From Mesorhizobium sophorae (GTDB taxonomy: Bacteria; Pseudomonadota; Alphaproteobacteria; Rhizobiales; Rhizobiaceae): a DNA stretch of 64,000 bases. Location: positions 868,001-932,000 of the forward strand of contig NZ_NNRI01000007.1 of assembly GCF_002270415.1 (NCBI RefSeq). The letters run 5' to 3'. The notes under the pieces are model-generated. The model was given only the letters and a program-made list of their open reading frames with translations. It searched no databases and had not been told where the DNA came from. Made by a program: the position numbers and the translations under genes. Positions 9,839 to 17,843 of this stretch are shown here, in pieces; position 1 is the first letter of the stretch, and each line of letters opens with the position of its first letter.

Positions 9839-10231
9839 TCAGGATTGCGCCGGCTCGTTGGTGCGCCGGCCATAGCGATTGGGCCCAGGCTGCCCTGGAA
9901 ACAGGCACAACACAAGGAAGGCGACGATCGAGACCACCGGCACGAACAGGATCAGCGCGGCAATGCCCGGCTTGTCGACGTCGTGCAGCCGCTTCACCGC
10001 CAGCGCGATGTTCGACCATAGCGAGGCGATGAAGGCGATGAAGAAGATGAACGACCACATGTTGCTCTCGGCCGAACCTTCCGGCACCAGCGTGAAGCGG
10101 TAGAGCGGAAAGGCCTGTATGATGGCGACGAGCAACCCGCCAAGAAAATAGGCCGCGCGACTGACGCGGCCCGATGTTTTGAAGAAAAGCCAGGTGAGAT
10201 CTGATCTGTCAGGCAAGCGGGTCCGGTCCAT
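9839..10231 (-). CDS. DUF805 membrane protein
   Basis: This 130-residue protein has the DUF805 layout: an N-terminal FKTSGRVSRAAYFLGG entry, several membrane helices, the conserved KRLHDVDKPG turn near residue 80, and an end with GPNRYG. It overlaps the upstream DUF805 gene by 23 bases and ends just upstream of the next membrane protein gene. The function of the family is unknown. Confidence 0.85.
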   Translation of the reverse strand: MDRTRLPDRSDLTWLFFKTSGRVSRAAYFLGGLLVAIIQAFPLYRFTLVPEGSAESNMWSFIFFIAFIASLWSNIALAVKRLHDVDKPGIAALILFVPVVSIVAFLVLCLFPGQPGPNRYGRRTNEPAQS

Positions 10232-10562
10232 ATTGATTGGCGCCCTTGGCGCCTTCGAGAATGCCGCACTCCACCAGAAACCAGATCCCGCCGATGATCG
10301 GCACGAGGATGATCAGGCTCCACCAGCCGGACTTGCCGCGATCGTGCCAGCGCTTGGCGTAGACGGCGAAGATCGAATAGAGCATGGCGAGCGAGTAGAG
10401 CAAATAGATAAAGCCGTAGGGCATTTGGTTGAACGTCGTGCCGAGTATGTTGTCGAGGATCGTCGCGATGATCCCGCCGACAAAGACAACGCCGACACAA
10501 GCCCAGAACTTGGCACGGTTGATGCGACCCTCGTAGCTGGTCAGCAGATACTTCCAGTCCAT
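10209..10562 (-). CDS. DUF805 membrane protein
   Basis: This 117-residue protein is a second DUF805 member. It begins MDWKYLLTSYEGRINRAKFW, carries the conserved AKRWHDRGKSGWWSL motif near residue 70 and ends with GANQYGPDPLA. Hydrophobic helices lie near residues 22-40, 48-66 and 80-95. It overlaps the next DUF805 gene, so the two are probably translated together. It follows dapD on the same strand after about 70 bases. Confidence 0.87.
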   Translation of the reverse strand: MDWKYLLTSYEGRINRAKFWACVGVVFVGGIIATILDNILGTTFNQMPYGFIYLLYSLAMLYSIFAVYAKRWHDRGKSGWWSLIILVPIIGGIWFLVECGILEGAKGANQYGPDPLA

Positions 10563-10632
10563 GTCACCCCTCCATCAGTCACGCGCGACTCATTGTCGCG
10601 CCGGCGGAAGGTGCGTCCCTTTCCGGAAAAGA

Positions 10633-11487
10633 TCAATCGCGCAGCAATTCGTTGATCGAGGTCTTGGAGCGGGTCTTGGCGTCGACCCGCTTGACGATGA
10701 CGGCGCAGTAAAGACCCGGGCCTGGCTCGTTGTTCGGAAAAGGCTTGCCAGGCATCGACCCGGCGACAACGACGGAATTCGGCGGCACTTCGCCGTAGAA
10801 GACTTCGCCGGTGGCGCGGTCGACGATCTTGGTCGACTGGCCGATGAACACGCCCATGCCGAGCACAGAGCCTTCGCGCACGATGCAGCCCTCGACCACT
10901 TCCGAGCGCGCGCCGATGAAGCAATTGTCCTCGATGATGGTCGGGCCGGCCTGCATCGGCTCCAGCACGCCGCCGATGCCGACGCCGCCCGACAGGTGCA
11001 CGTTCTTGCCGATCTGGGCGCAGGAACCGACCGAAGCCCAGGTGTCGACCATGGTGCCGCTGTCGACATAGGCGCCGACATTGACGAAGGACGGCATCAG
11101 CACGGCGCCCGGCGCGACATAGGCGGAACGGCGCACGATCGACGACGGCACGGCGCGGAAGCCGGCCTTCTCGAAGTCGACGGCGCTCCAGCCGTCGAAC
11201 TTCGACGGCACCTTGTCCCACCACACGGCCTGGCCGGGACCGCCCTTGATGATCTCCATCGGGTTGAGCCGGAAGGACAACAGCACGGCCTTCTTCAGCC
11301 ACTGGTTGACATGCCATTTGCCATCAGCCTGCCGCTCGGCGACGCGGACGCTGCCTCGGTCGAGCAGGTCGAGCGCCGACTGGATGGCGTCGCGGGTTTC
11401 GCCACGGGTCGCCGTCGAAATCGCGTCGCGTTCCTCGAAGGCCTTCTCAATGGTCTTCTCGAGGCTCGCCAGATCGGGCTTCGACAT
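10633..11487 (-). CDS. dapD: Tetrahydrodipicolinate N-succinyltransferase
   Basis: Adds succinyl from succinyl-CoA to tetrahydrodipicolinate in the succinylase branch of lysine synthesis. The 284-residue protein has an N-terminal helical part ([18 protein letters not shown]) and then left-handed beta-helix hexapeptide repeats from about residue 110 ([20 protein letters not shown]). Conserved [15 protein letters not shown] and [14 protein letters not shown] stretches follow. Length and motifs are normal. dapE lies further along on the same strand, separated by membrane protein genes and an opposing reductase gene. Confidence 0.96.
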   Translation of the reverse strand: MSKPDLASLEKTIEKAFEERDAISTATRGETRDAIQSALDLLDRGSVRVAERQADGKWHVNQWLKKAVLLSFRLNPMEIIKGGPGQAVWWDKVPSKFDGWSAVDFEKAGFRAVPSSIVRRSAYVAPGAVLMPSFVNVGAYVDSGTMVDTWASVGSCAQIGKNVHLSGGVGIGGVLEPMQAGPTIIEDNCFIGARSEVVEGCIVREGSVLGMGVFIGQSTKIVDRATGEVFYGEVPPNSVVVAGSMPGKPFPNNEPGPGLYCAVIVKRVDAKTRSKTSINELLRD

Positions 11488-11589
11488 GAATTTGCTCCAT
11501 TACCAAGCTGTTAAGGGGCTGCGCCTTACCCTGTTTTGAACGTCGCGCGGACCCCTGGGCAGGCTTTGCCCGCCTGGGTCTTTGCATGT

Positions 11590-11636
11590 AGCAGGTTCTT
11601 GTCGCAAAACCGCCGGACACTTTTGCGGAACCTGCT
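11590..11636. repeat. Rhizobiales intergenic palindrome, copy 2
   Basis: A 47-base imperfect palindrome in the 229-base gap between divergent dapD and the LOG-family gene. AGCAGGTT and AACCTGCT form the outer arms, and CGCAAAAC faces TTTTGCG inside. It shares its interior layout with the copies at 5327 and 23020. The rest of the gap holds no gene that I can see. Confidence 0.65.
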
Positions 11637-11716
11637 TATGTTAAGGCTCAATGGGGGTCAATCGCGGCTGCGCCATGGGACGGCGCAAGTGAAGAAATTG
11701 GACGGGTAAGGTAATT

Positions 11717-12556
11717 ATGACTCCTATGGAAAAGGCGGGGTGGACCCCGCTGCCGCATTCGGACGAGGATCTGGAGCGGTCGAAGAGCGTGCCGGACACG
11801 CCGCAGACGCGTGCCGAGACCTACCGGCTCGCCTGGAACGATCCCGAGTTCATGACGCGGCGCGAATTGCGCGCGGTCAGGCTGCAGCTCGAACTCTTGA
11901 AGCCGGAAATGATCCTGGCCGAACGCGGCATCCGCTCGACGGTGATCCTGTTCGGCGGCGCACGCCTGCCGGAACCCGGCGGCGAGGCCTGGGCGGCCAA
12001 GAACGAGACGCAGAAGAAGAACCTCGAGGAAAACAGCAAATATTACGAGGAGGCGCGCAAGTTCGCGCGGCTGTGCTCGCAGCAGTCGGCTGCGTCATAC
12101 TACCGCGAATATGTCGTGGTGACCGGCGGCGGGCCTGGCGTGATGGAAGCCGGCAATCGCGGCGCCGACGATGTCGGCGCGCCATCGATCGGGCTTAACA
12201 TCGTCTTGCCGCACGAGCAGGCGCCGAACGCCTATGTGACGCCGGAGCTCTGCTTCAACTTCCACTATTTCGCCATTCGCAAGATGCATTTCGTCATGCG
12301 CGCCAAGGCGGTCGCGGTGTTTCCCGGCGGCTTCGGCACGATGGACGAGTTCTTCGAGACGCTGACTCTGATCCAGACCGGGCGCATGGAGCGCGTGCCG
12401 GTGATCCTGTTTGGCAAATCCTTCTGGAAACGGGCGATCGATCTCGATTTCCTCGCCGAACAGGGCACGATCAGCCCCGGCGACCAGGACATCATCGATT
12501 TCGTCGACACCGCCGACGAGGCCTGGGGGATCATCAGCCGCTTCTACAATCTGTGA
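11717..12556 (+). CDS. LOG family protein (TIGR00730-like)
   Basis: Members of this family bind nucleotide-like ligands; some are cytokinin riboside phosphate phosphoribohydrolases (LOG). The 279-residue product has the two hallmark stretches GGGPGVMEAGNRGA near residue 137 and FPGGFGTMDEFFETL near residue 203. The N-terminal 80 residues are an extension beyond the shortest LOG proteins. A weak AAGG site precedes the ATG at 11717. The older label lysine decarboxylase should not be trusted. Whether this member makes cytokinins cannot be read from the sequence. Confidence 0.88.
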   Translation: MTPMEKAGWTPLPHSDEDLERSKSVPDTPQTRAETYRLAWNDPEFMTRRELRAVRLQLELLKPEMILAERGIRSTVILFGGARLPEPGGEAWAAKNETQKKNLEENSKYYEEARKFARLCSQQSAASYYREYVVVTGGGPGVMEAGNRGADDVGAPSIGLNIVLPHEQAPNAYVTPELCFNFHYFAIRKMHFVMRAKAVAVFPGGFGTMDEFFETLTLIQTGRMERVPVILFGKSFWKRAIDLDFLAEQGTISPGDQDIIDFVDTADEAWGIISRFYNL

Positions 12557-12572
12557 GAGCACTGACGGTTCG

Positions 12573-12715
12573 AGGTTCATCGAGATTCAGGTCAGGCCGA
12601 GCCGAAAACGGTGGGTTCCGAGAACCGGAGCGGAGCGTACGTTCGGGTACGTGAGCACCGGAAGCGCAGGAAGCCGCCGTTTGCAGGCCGGCATCACCTG
12701 AATATCCATGAACCT
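12573..12715. repeat. Long imperfect inverted repeat between convergent genes
   Basis: The outer arms are 12573-12592 and 12696-12715, 20 bases each with 18 matching when one is reverse-complemented. Inside, GAAAACGGTGGGTTCC faces GGAAGCCGCCGTTTGC, and near the centre GCGTACG and GTACGTGAGC are again complementary. The 143-base unit could therefore fold into one long hairpin. It fills the space between the LOG gene and the opposing HAD gene and includes the HAD stop codon. It looks like a REP-type repeat of rhizobial genomes, but copy number cannot be judged here. Confidence 0.7.
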
Positions 12716-13422
12716 CAGGCGGTGAGCTCGACGATCGCGGTCAGGAAGCCGGCGAGGTCGTCGGTGACGAAATCGACATCATCCTCGTTGGCCGGGTCGC
12801 GCTCCCATATCTCGGAGAAGGTCGGCTCGAAATTGCGTGGCACGACGAGCACCGTGGTCATGCCCAGTGACTTCGGCACCGCAAGGTTGCGGGCAAGGTC
12901 CTCGAACATCACCGCATTGTGGCCGGTGACGGCGTGGAGTTCGGCGAATTTCTCGTAGGTCTGACGTGCCGGTTTGGGATTGAGCCCGGCAGCGACGATA
13001 TCGAAGATGTCGTCGAAATGGTCGAGGATGCCGAGCTGGCGCGCGGTGCGTTCGGCGTGCCTGCGGTCGCCATTGGTGAAGATGAACTTGCGGCCCGGAA
13101 GCTGGCGGATGGCGGTGCCGAGAACGGGATCGGGCACCAGCCACGAATAATCGATGTCATGCACCTTCTCGAGGAAATCGTCAGGGTCGATGCCGTGGCG
13201 CGTCATCAGCCCGTTCAACGTCGTGCCATATTCCAGATAGAGCTCCTTCTGCAGCTTGCGTGCCGCCTCGCGCGGCAACGCCAGCAGTTCGCCGACATAG
13301 GCGGTCATCTTGACGTCGATCTGCGAGAACAGATTCGAATGATGCGGATAGAGCGTGTTGTCGAGGTCGAACACCCAGTCGGTGACATGAGCGAAGCGGG
13401 CGGGGTCAGGCAGCGTGGTCAT
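12715..13422 (-). CDS. HAD family hydrolase, pyrimidine 5'-nucleotidase type
   Basis: This 235-residue protein starts at the ATG at 13422 (MTTLPDPARFAHVTDW). It has HAD motif I as VFDLDNTLYP (nucleophile Asp), motif II as FIFTNGDRRHAER and the acidic motif IV in AVMFEDLARNL; Lys of motif III is in LNPKPARQTYEKF. The DNTLYP variant and overall length match the SDT1-like pyrimidine 5'-nucleotidase subgroup. The substrate is inferred from the subgroup only. Confidence 0.87.
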   Translation of the reverse strand: MTTLPDPARFAHVTDWVFDLDNTLYPHHSNLFSQIDVKMTAYVGELLALPREAARKLQKELYLEYGTTLNGLMTRHGIDPDDFLEKVHDIDYSWLVPDPVLGTAIRQLPGRKFIFTNGDRRHAERTARQLGILDHFDDIFDIVAAGLNPKPARQTYEKFAELHAVTGHNAVMFEDLARNLAVPKSLGMTTVLVVPRNFEPTFSEIWERDPANEDDVDFVTDDLAGFLTAIVELTA

Positions 13423-13462
13423 GCGCTCCTTATGGCATGAAACGGACATTCTGAAAGAGACT

Positions 13463-13471
13463 TTATCCACA
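13463..13471 (+). promoter_or_regulatory. Consensus DnaA box
   Basis: TTATCCACA matches the DnaA box consensus exactly. It lies in the 161-base gap between the divergent HAD and diguanylate cyclase genes. A single box is not an origin; it could titrate DnaA or be chance. Confidence 0.4.
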
Positions 13472-13583
13472 ACTTATGCGCGCCGAGAGTCGCGGAAATA
13501 GCGTCACCCTTCAATTTTTAAGCATCCCGGAAAGGTAGCCTTCAGGGCTTGCTGGCACAGAGGCAGACCTGTGGGAGCACGCG

Positions 13584-14345
13584 ATGAATAGCATAATTTT
13601 GAGATCCGCCGCCGTTGCTTTTGCCTCTGTCGCAGCCTCTCTCCTTTTGACGCTGATCATCGTTCCGGCGATGGGATTTCCTGTCAACCGCACGATCTGG
13701 CTGACCACCACGCTCTGTCCGCTGGTCCTCGCCTGGGTCGCCAGCGCAAGCACTTTCTGGCAAAGCGACAGGCTGAAAAGCGCCCATCGCGACCTTGCCC
13801 GAGCCCATGCCCAGCTCGCCGCCGCGCATCGCCGCCTGGCGGACAAGGCGAGCCGCGACGACATGACCGGCATGCTCAACCGGGAAAACTTCTTCGCCGC
13901 CCTCGATGGTTCCCGCCGCAAGTCCGATCGCGGGGCGCTGCTGATCATCGACGCCGACCACTTCAAGAGGATCAACGACAATTTTGGCCACCTGACCGGC
14001 GATGACGCACTGCTCTTGATCGCCAGCGCGATCGAACGCGGCGTGCGCAGCGGCGATGTGCTCGGCCGCATCGGCGGTGAGGAGTTCGGCGCCTTCCTGA
14101 TCGGCGCCACCGAGCAGGAGGCCAAACGCGTCGCCGAGCGCATTCGCCGCGAAGTCGAGCTGATCCGCTTCCGGCCCGTCGACGAGCGGACCGTTCCGCT
14201 CACGGTCAGCATCGGCGGAACCGTCTGTGGCGAGGATATCAGCGTATCGGACCTGATGCGCGCCGCCGACCGGCGCCTCTACCAGGCCAAGCACCGGGGC
14301 CGCAATCTGACGATCCTCGACACGGACATTTCCGAGGCGGCGTGA
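13584..14345 (+). CDS. Diguanylate cyclase with GGDEF domain
   Basis: Makes the second messenger cyclic di-GMP from two GTP. Two membrane helices lie near residues 9-30 and 38-55, then a short coiled coil, then the GGDEF domain from about residue 90 (DDMTGMLNRENFF). The active-site signature is RIGGEEFG, a permitted GGEEF form. Five residues before it is RSGD, an intact RxxD inhibitory site, so product inhibition is expected. There is no separate sensor domain beyond the membrane part. The gene stands alone. Confidence 0.93.
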   Translation: MNSIILRSAAVAFASVAASLLLTLIIVPAMGFPVNRTIWLTTTLCPLVLAWVASASTFWQSDRLKSAHRDLARAHAQLAAAHRRLADKASRDDMTGMLNRENFFAALDGSRRKSDRGALLIIDADHFKRINDNFGHLTGDDALLLIASAIERGVRSGDVLGRIGGEEFGAFLIGATEQEAKRVAERIRREVELIRFRPVDERTVPLTVSIGGTVCGEDISVSDLMRAADRRLYQAKHRGRNLTILDTDISEAA

Positions 14346-14446
14346 TCAGGCCGCCGATCCACTGGATCCGGCCCGTTAAGAAAATCCTAACCCTGTTCAC
14401 ACTCGGTTACGCCGTTTACCCGGTTTTCGCTGCTTTGCGGGTAGCC

Positions 14447-14462
14447 TGGCACAATACTGGCT
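14447..14462 (+). promoter_or_regulatory. Possible sigma-54 promoter element
   Basis: TGGCACAATACTGGCT has the GG-N10-GC spacing of sigma-54 promoters, with TGGCAC complete and TTGC replaced by TGGC. It lies 85 bases before the small Tat-signal gene. The match is suggestive only. Confidence 0.25.
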
Positions 14463-14546
14463 TCTGCCGCGATGCATGTGCCGTTCCGGGACCCGTCGTT
14501 CAGGTAACGCCATGCGCCGTCGAAGCCCCCACCCGAGAGACCAGCC

Positions 14547-14747
14547 ATGAGTTTCTTCATCAAGAAAATATCCCGCCGCACGATCGTGCAGGCGTTGATC
14601 GCACTGCCTGCCCTGTCCCTGTTCCGCACGCTGCCTGACGCCGATGCCTCGCATGCTGATCCAAACCGAGCCGACCCGACACGGGCCGATCTGAACGAGA
14701 TCGTCGAGATCAATGGCTGGATCCTGAAGCGGAGCGATCTGGCATGA
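14547..14747 (+). CDS. Small Tat-signal protein preceding a GMC oxidoreductase
   Basis: This 66-residue protein begins with a twin-arginine signal: SRRTIVQ near residue 9, followed by the hydrophobic stretch ALIALPALSLF. After it comes a short Ala-Asp-rich repeat (ADPNRADPTRAD), then the end NGWILKRSDLA. Its stop overlaps the ATG of the oxidoreductase gene (ATGA). The signal can carry this partner, or a folded complex of both, to the periplasm, because the oxidoreductase itself shows no signal. A role as export or maturation subunit is inference. Confidence 0.72.
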   Translation: MSFFIKKISRRTIVQALIALPALSLFRTLPDADASHADPNRADPTRADLNEIVEINGWILKRSDLA

Positions 14748-16183
14748 TCTTCGACAGCTACGATGCGTTTCGCGCCGCGAATTTCACCGCCAAGGTCTGC
14801 ATCCTTGGCTCCGGCCCGGCCGGCACCACCATTGCCCGCAAGCTTGGCGCCGCCGGCATTCCGGTCGTGGTGCTGGAGGCCGGCTCGCGTGAATTCAGCG
14901 ACGAGTCGCAGGATTTCTACCGTGGCACGACGGTCGGTGATTTCTACTTCGATCTCGACGTCACCCGGCTGCGGTTCATGGGCGGCAGTTCGAACCACTG
15001 GGCGGGCTGGTGCCGCGTGCTCGACAAACAGGATTTCGAGCCTAAGGCCTGGGCGCCCGACACGGGTTGGCCGATCCGCCGCTCCGACATCGAACCCTAT
15101 CTGCCGGAAGTGCACGATATCCTCGAACTTCCCGGTTTCCGGCCGGACGTGCCGGTCTCCGACGACATTCGCTGGGTGCAGCTGATCAAGAGCCCGGCGG
15201 TGCGCTTCGGCGAGAAATTCGCCGACGAGCTCGACAAGAGCGGGAACATCGCGGTCGTGCTCAACACCTACGCCACTGAACTTGCCGGCGACGGCAAACG
15301 CGTGACGGGCGCCAGGCTGTGGTCCAACGGGCAGGATGCCGGCGCCTTCAGCGCGGACTATTTCATCGTCTGCACCGGCGGACTGGAGAATTCGCGCCTG
15401 CTTCTTTGGTCGAACCAGCGCTCGAACGGCGGCGTCGTGCCGAATGCGACGGCGCTTGGCCGCTACTGGATGGAGCATCCGACCTTCGAGGGCGGCAATG
15501 CCATCCTGGCCGACTATGGCGAGTTCGAGGTCGATGCCGTCAACGAGGTCTTCTTCTCGCCGACGCTTGCCGCGATGGAGCGGCTACAGATCATGAATTT
15601 CGGCATCAGGCTGATCGAGACGCCGTATCCGGGCGTCAAGAGCCTGATCGCCGACCTCGCCTGCACGGCGCCAGACATGGCCGAATGGATGTCTGCCAAG
15701 CTCAGCCAGAATCTGCGATGCGCGGCCCAGCTCTATGTCGCCTGGGAACAGGCGCCGCTGGCCTCCAACCGGATCGAACTGTCGACGACCGATGTCGACC
15801 ATGCCGGCGTGCCGCGCATCGAGCTGCACTGGAAGAAATCGGAGCTGGAACACCGCACCCTACTCGAAGGGCTTAGGCTGTTCGGCACGACGCTGATCGA
15901 GAAGAATCTCGGCCGGGTGCGCATTGCCGACTGGATCACCAATGGCAGCGACTACCCGACCAATGACGAGACGGCGGGCCATCACCATATGGGTGGCACG
16001 CGCATGGGCACCGACGTCACCAAGAGTGTTGTCGACGCCAACTGCAAGGTGCACGGCATGGACAACCTCTATGTCGGCGGTTCCTCGGTGTTCTGCACAT
16101 CGGGCGAATGCAATCCGACGACGACGATCACCGCGCTGGCCTGCCGGCTGGGTGACCATCTTGCCAAGGTGGTCGCCGTCTGA
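14744..16183 (+). CDS. GMC family FAD-dependent oxidoreductase
   Basis: The 479-residue product oxidises an alcohol group, probably of a sugar or polyol, with FAD. The FAD site is CILGSGPAGTTIARKL near residue 20, and FMGGSSNHWAGW follows near residue 80. The C-terminal family region contains GHHHMGGTRMG and VGGSSVFCTSGECNPTTTI, the latter holding the active-site area. The ATG overlaps the stop of the small Tat-signal gene. The protein is shorter than choline dehydrogenase types and resembles sugar-dehydrogenase large subunits. The substrate is unknown. Confidence 0.9.
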   Translation: MIFDSYDAFRAANFTAKVCILGSGPAGTTIARKLGAAGIPVVVLEAGSREFSDESQDFYRGTTVGDFYFDLDVTRLRFMGGSSNHWAGWCRVLDKQDFEPKAWAPDTGWPIRRSDIEPYLPEVHDILELPGFRPDVPVSDDIRWVQLIKSPAVRFGEKFADELDKSGNIAVVLNTYATELAGDGKRVTGARLWSNGQDAGAFSADYFIVCTGGLENSRLLLWSNQRSNGGVVPNATALGRYWMEHPTFEGGNAILADYGEFEVDAVNEVFFSPTLAAMERLQIMNFGIRLIETPYPGVKSLIADLACTAPDMAEWMSAKLSQNLRCAAQLYVAWEQAPLASNRIELSTTDVDHAGVPRIELHWKKSELEHRTLLEGLRLFGTTLIEKNLGRVRIADWITNGSDYPTNDETAGHHHMGGTRMGTDVTKSVVDANCKVHGMDNLYVGGSSVFCTSGECNPTTTITALACRLGDHLAKVVAV

Positions 16184-16196
16184 CGGTTCCATGGGG

Positions 16197-16222
16197 AGCC
16201 GGCGCCAGTGATGGCGCCGGCT
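16197..16222 (+). terminator. Intrinsic terminator-like hairpin after the GMC gene
   Basis: A perfect 11-base stem (AGCCGGCGCCA with TGGCGCCGGCT) has a 4-base loop 14 bases after the GMC stop. A run of nine T follows about 15 bases downstream rather than directly, so termination is likely but not textbook. Confidence 0.6.
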
Positions 16223-16248
16223 GATGTGCGGCATCGATTTTTTTTTAC

Positions 16249-16292
16249 GCAATTCCCTCAGGGAAAGCGCTACGCGCCTTTCCCGGAATTGC
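16249..16292. repeat. Rhizobiales intergenic palindrome, copy 3
   Basis: GCAATTCC and GGAATTGC form the outer arms of a 44-base palindrome, with GGGAAAG facing CTTTCCC inside. It lies between the GMC terminator and the small leftward gene and has the same layout as the copies at 5327, 11590 and 23020. Confidence 0.6.
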
Positions 16293-16298
16293 TCTAGC

Positions 16299-16466
16299 TC
16301 AGAAGCCGTAGACGGCGATGCGCGCCAGAACCGCGGCAGCGGCCAGCGCCACGAGCAAAATGCCCAGGCCGATGGGAGATCCCCATCCGTACCATTCCAT
16401 GGCCAGCTTGGCATATTTGAACTCTTCCTCATGCGAGAGGGGCGTACGCTGTTGAATCAAGCTCAT
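16299..16466 (-). CDS. Small single-helix membrane protein
   Basis: The 55-residue product from the ATG at 16466 (MSLIQQRTPLSHEEEFKYAK) has a charged N-terminal half and one C-terminal membrane helix (PIGLGILLVALAAAAVLA). It is divergent from the MarR gene and shares with it a 95-base control region that contains a clear dyad, so it is a likely target of that regulator. The family was not recognised. Confidence 0.65.
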   Translation of the reverse strand: MSLIQQRTPLSHEEEFKYAKLAMEWYGWGSPIGLGILLVALAAAAVLARIAVYGF

Positions 16467-16532
16467 TTTTTCACTCCATGATGGCGGCCGGCTCTTGCCT
16501 TGTGGGCGCTGCAACCGCATATTGTTGAGATA

Positions 16533-16547
16533 GTCTAAATATTAGAC
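16533..16547. promoter_or_regulatory. Candidate MarR operator
   Basis: GTCTAAATATTAGAC is a 15-base dyad with perfect 6-base arms (GTCTAA, TTAGAC) in AT-rich sequence. It lies 14 bases before the MarR start and 66 bases from the divergent small membrane gene. This is the usual place and form of a MarR autoregulatory site. Confidence 0.6.
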
Positions 16548-16561
16548 GGATTGATAGTTAG

Positions 16562-17059
16562 ATGATCGAAATAAATTCGTCAAGCGAGAATCGGACAGAA
16601 ATGACGACGGCCATCGGCCTTGCCATCATGCAATGGCAGGACGCGACGCAGGCCTATGACGAGGCGGTGGGACTGAGGCTGGGGCTGAACATGGCCGAAC
16701 GCCATTGCATCGGCCTGCTCCATGGCGGCCCGCAATCGGCCGGTGCGATCGCCACCGCAACCGGGCTGACGCCGGCCGCCGTGACAGCGCTGATCGACCG
16801 GCTGGAGGCGCGCGGCTTGCTGACGCGCACGCGCAGTCTCGAGGACAGGCGCAAGGTGGTGATAGAGGCGACCGAGGCCACGCGGGACCTGTCGGCGCGC
16901 TACTACGGCACTATTGCGCGGGAAGGTGAAAGGGTCATCGCGACCTTCAGCGAGGCCGAGCTCGCCACAATATCGCGCTTCGTCAACGCCGCCCTCGACC
17001 TGCAGCGCGCCCAGCTTGCGCGGCTGAAGGCCGAGGGGTCGGACATCCGCGGGCAATAG
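16562..17059 (+). CDS. MarR family transcriptional regulator
   Basis: This 165-residue winged-helix repressor has the recognition region GAIATATGLTPAAVTALIDRLEARG near residues 60-84 and the wing LTRTRSLEDRRKVVIEAT. The start at 16562 (MIEINSS) could instead be 16601 (MTTAIGLAIM), because neither has a clear ribosome site. The dyad at 16533 is a likely operator. The targets are probably its own gene and the divergent 55-residue membrane protein. Confidence 0.9.
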   Translation: MIEINSSSENRTEMTTAIGLAIMQWQDATQAYDEAVGLRLGLNMAERHCIGLLHGGPQSAGAIATATGLTPAAVTALIDRLEARGLLTRTRSLEDRRKVVIEATEATRDLSARYYGTIAREGERVIATFSEAELATISRFVNAALDLQRAQLARLKAEGSDIRGQ

Positions 17060-17107
17060 GGTGCGATGTGTTGGCGGCGTTACTGCGAATGTCGGCAGGC
17101 AACGGGA

Positions 17108-17740
17108 CTATTTCGGCTGGACCCCATAGGCGACAAGAAACGCCCCCACTGAGGCATCCGCGTGCCGTTCCAGTTCGACCTTGGAGCGCCGGTTGCTTCC
17201 CGTGAACATGGCTTCATTCATGGGGATCCAAAGAAGCATCCCAAAAAAGTGGCTGGCTGCCAGATAGGGGTCACTGGTTTGTATCAGCCCTCGACTGGTG
17301 AGCTTTTGAAAGCAGGAAGCCATTGAGCCAAGCATGCGCTCGAAGCCCTTTTCGTACCAACTGCGGCCAAGCTGCGGCATTCGATCCGCATTGGCGATGA
17401 TCAAGCGCCGCAGCTTCAACAACTCTTCATCCATGAGCGTCGTTATCAAACATCGAGCGAGCTGCTGCAGGCCGCCTTCCATGAATTTCGCCTCGGAAAG
17501 CAGCGTCGTCACGGACTCGATGACATCGTTGGCCTGGGTAGCGGTTGCAAGAACGACTTCGCCGAACAGCGTCTCCTTGTCGGTGAAATGCTTGTAGACG
17601 GTCTGCTTGGAGGCCCCCGCCCTGGTGGCGATTTCCTCCATGCTGGTCCCGTCATAACCCTTGCCGATGAACGCCGCCGTGGCCGCCTGGATGATCTCAC
17701 GATCCTTGCGTGCCGATCTCGTCTCACCGTCGATTTTCAT
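17108..17740 (-). CDS. TetR family transcriptional regulator
   Basis: The 210-residue product has the N-terminal helix-turn-helix AAFIGKGYDGTSMEEIATRAG with KQTVYKHFTDKETLFGEV, near residues 20-60. The C-terminal part resembles the AcrR-type C-domain (LRRLIIANADRMPQLGRSWYEKG). It is divergent from a VOC protein gene, and the shared 103-base region is full of short palindromes. The ligand is unknown. Confidence 0.92.
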   Translation of the reverse strand: MKIDGETRSARKDREIIQAATAAFIGKGYDGTSMEEIATRAGASKQTVYKHFTDKETLFGEVVLATATQANDVIESVTTLLSEAKFMEGGLQQLARCLITTLMDEELLKLRRLIIANADRMPQLGRSWYEKGFERMLGSMASCFQKLTSRGLIQTSDPYLAASHFFGMLLWIPMNEAMFTGSNRRSKVELERHADASVGAFLVAYGVQPK

Positions 17741-17750
17741 GGCGACCTCC

Positions 17751-17820
17751 TGACCAGTACTAGACGGTACCGTTCCCGTATGATAGTCATAAAAACGGTA
17801 CTGGACTGACTAGTACCTGT
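17751..17820. promoter_or_regulatory. Palindrome-rich TetR/VOC control region
   Basis: ACGGTACCGT at 17764-17773 is a perfect 10-base palindrome. AACGGTACTGG starts at 17794, and AGTACTAG at 17756 is mirrored by CTAGTAC from 17810. Together these give two related sites about 30 bases apart, between the divergent TetR and VOC genes, and they are probably the TetR operators. Confidence 0.55.
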
Positions 17821-17843
17821 CAACGAAGGCAAGGCTTAGACCG

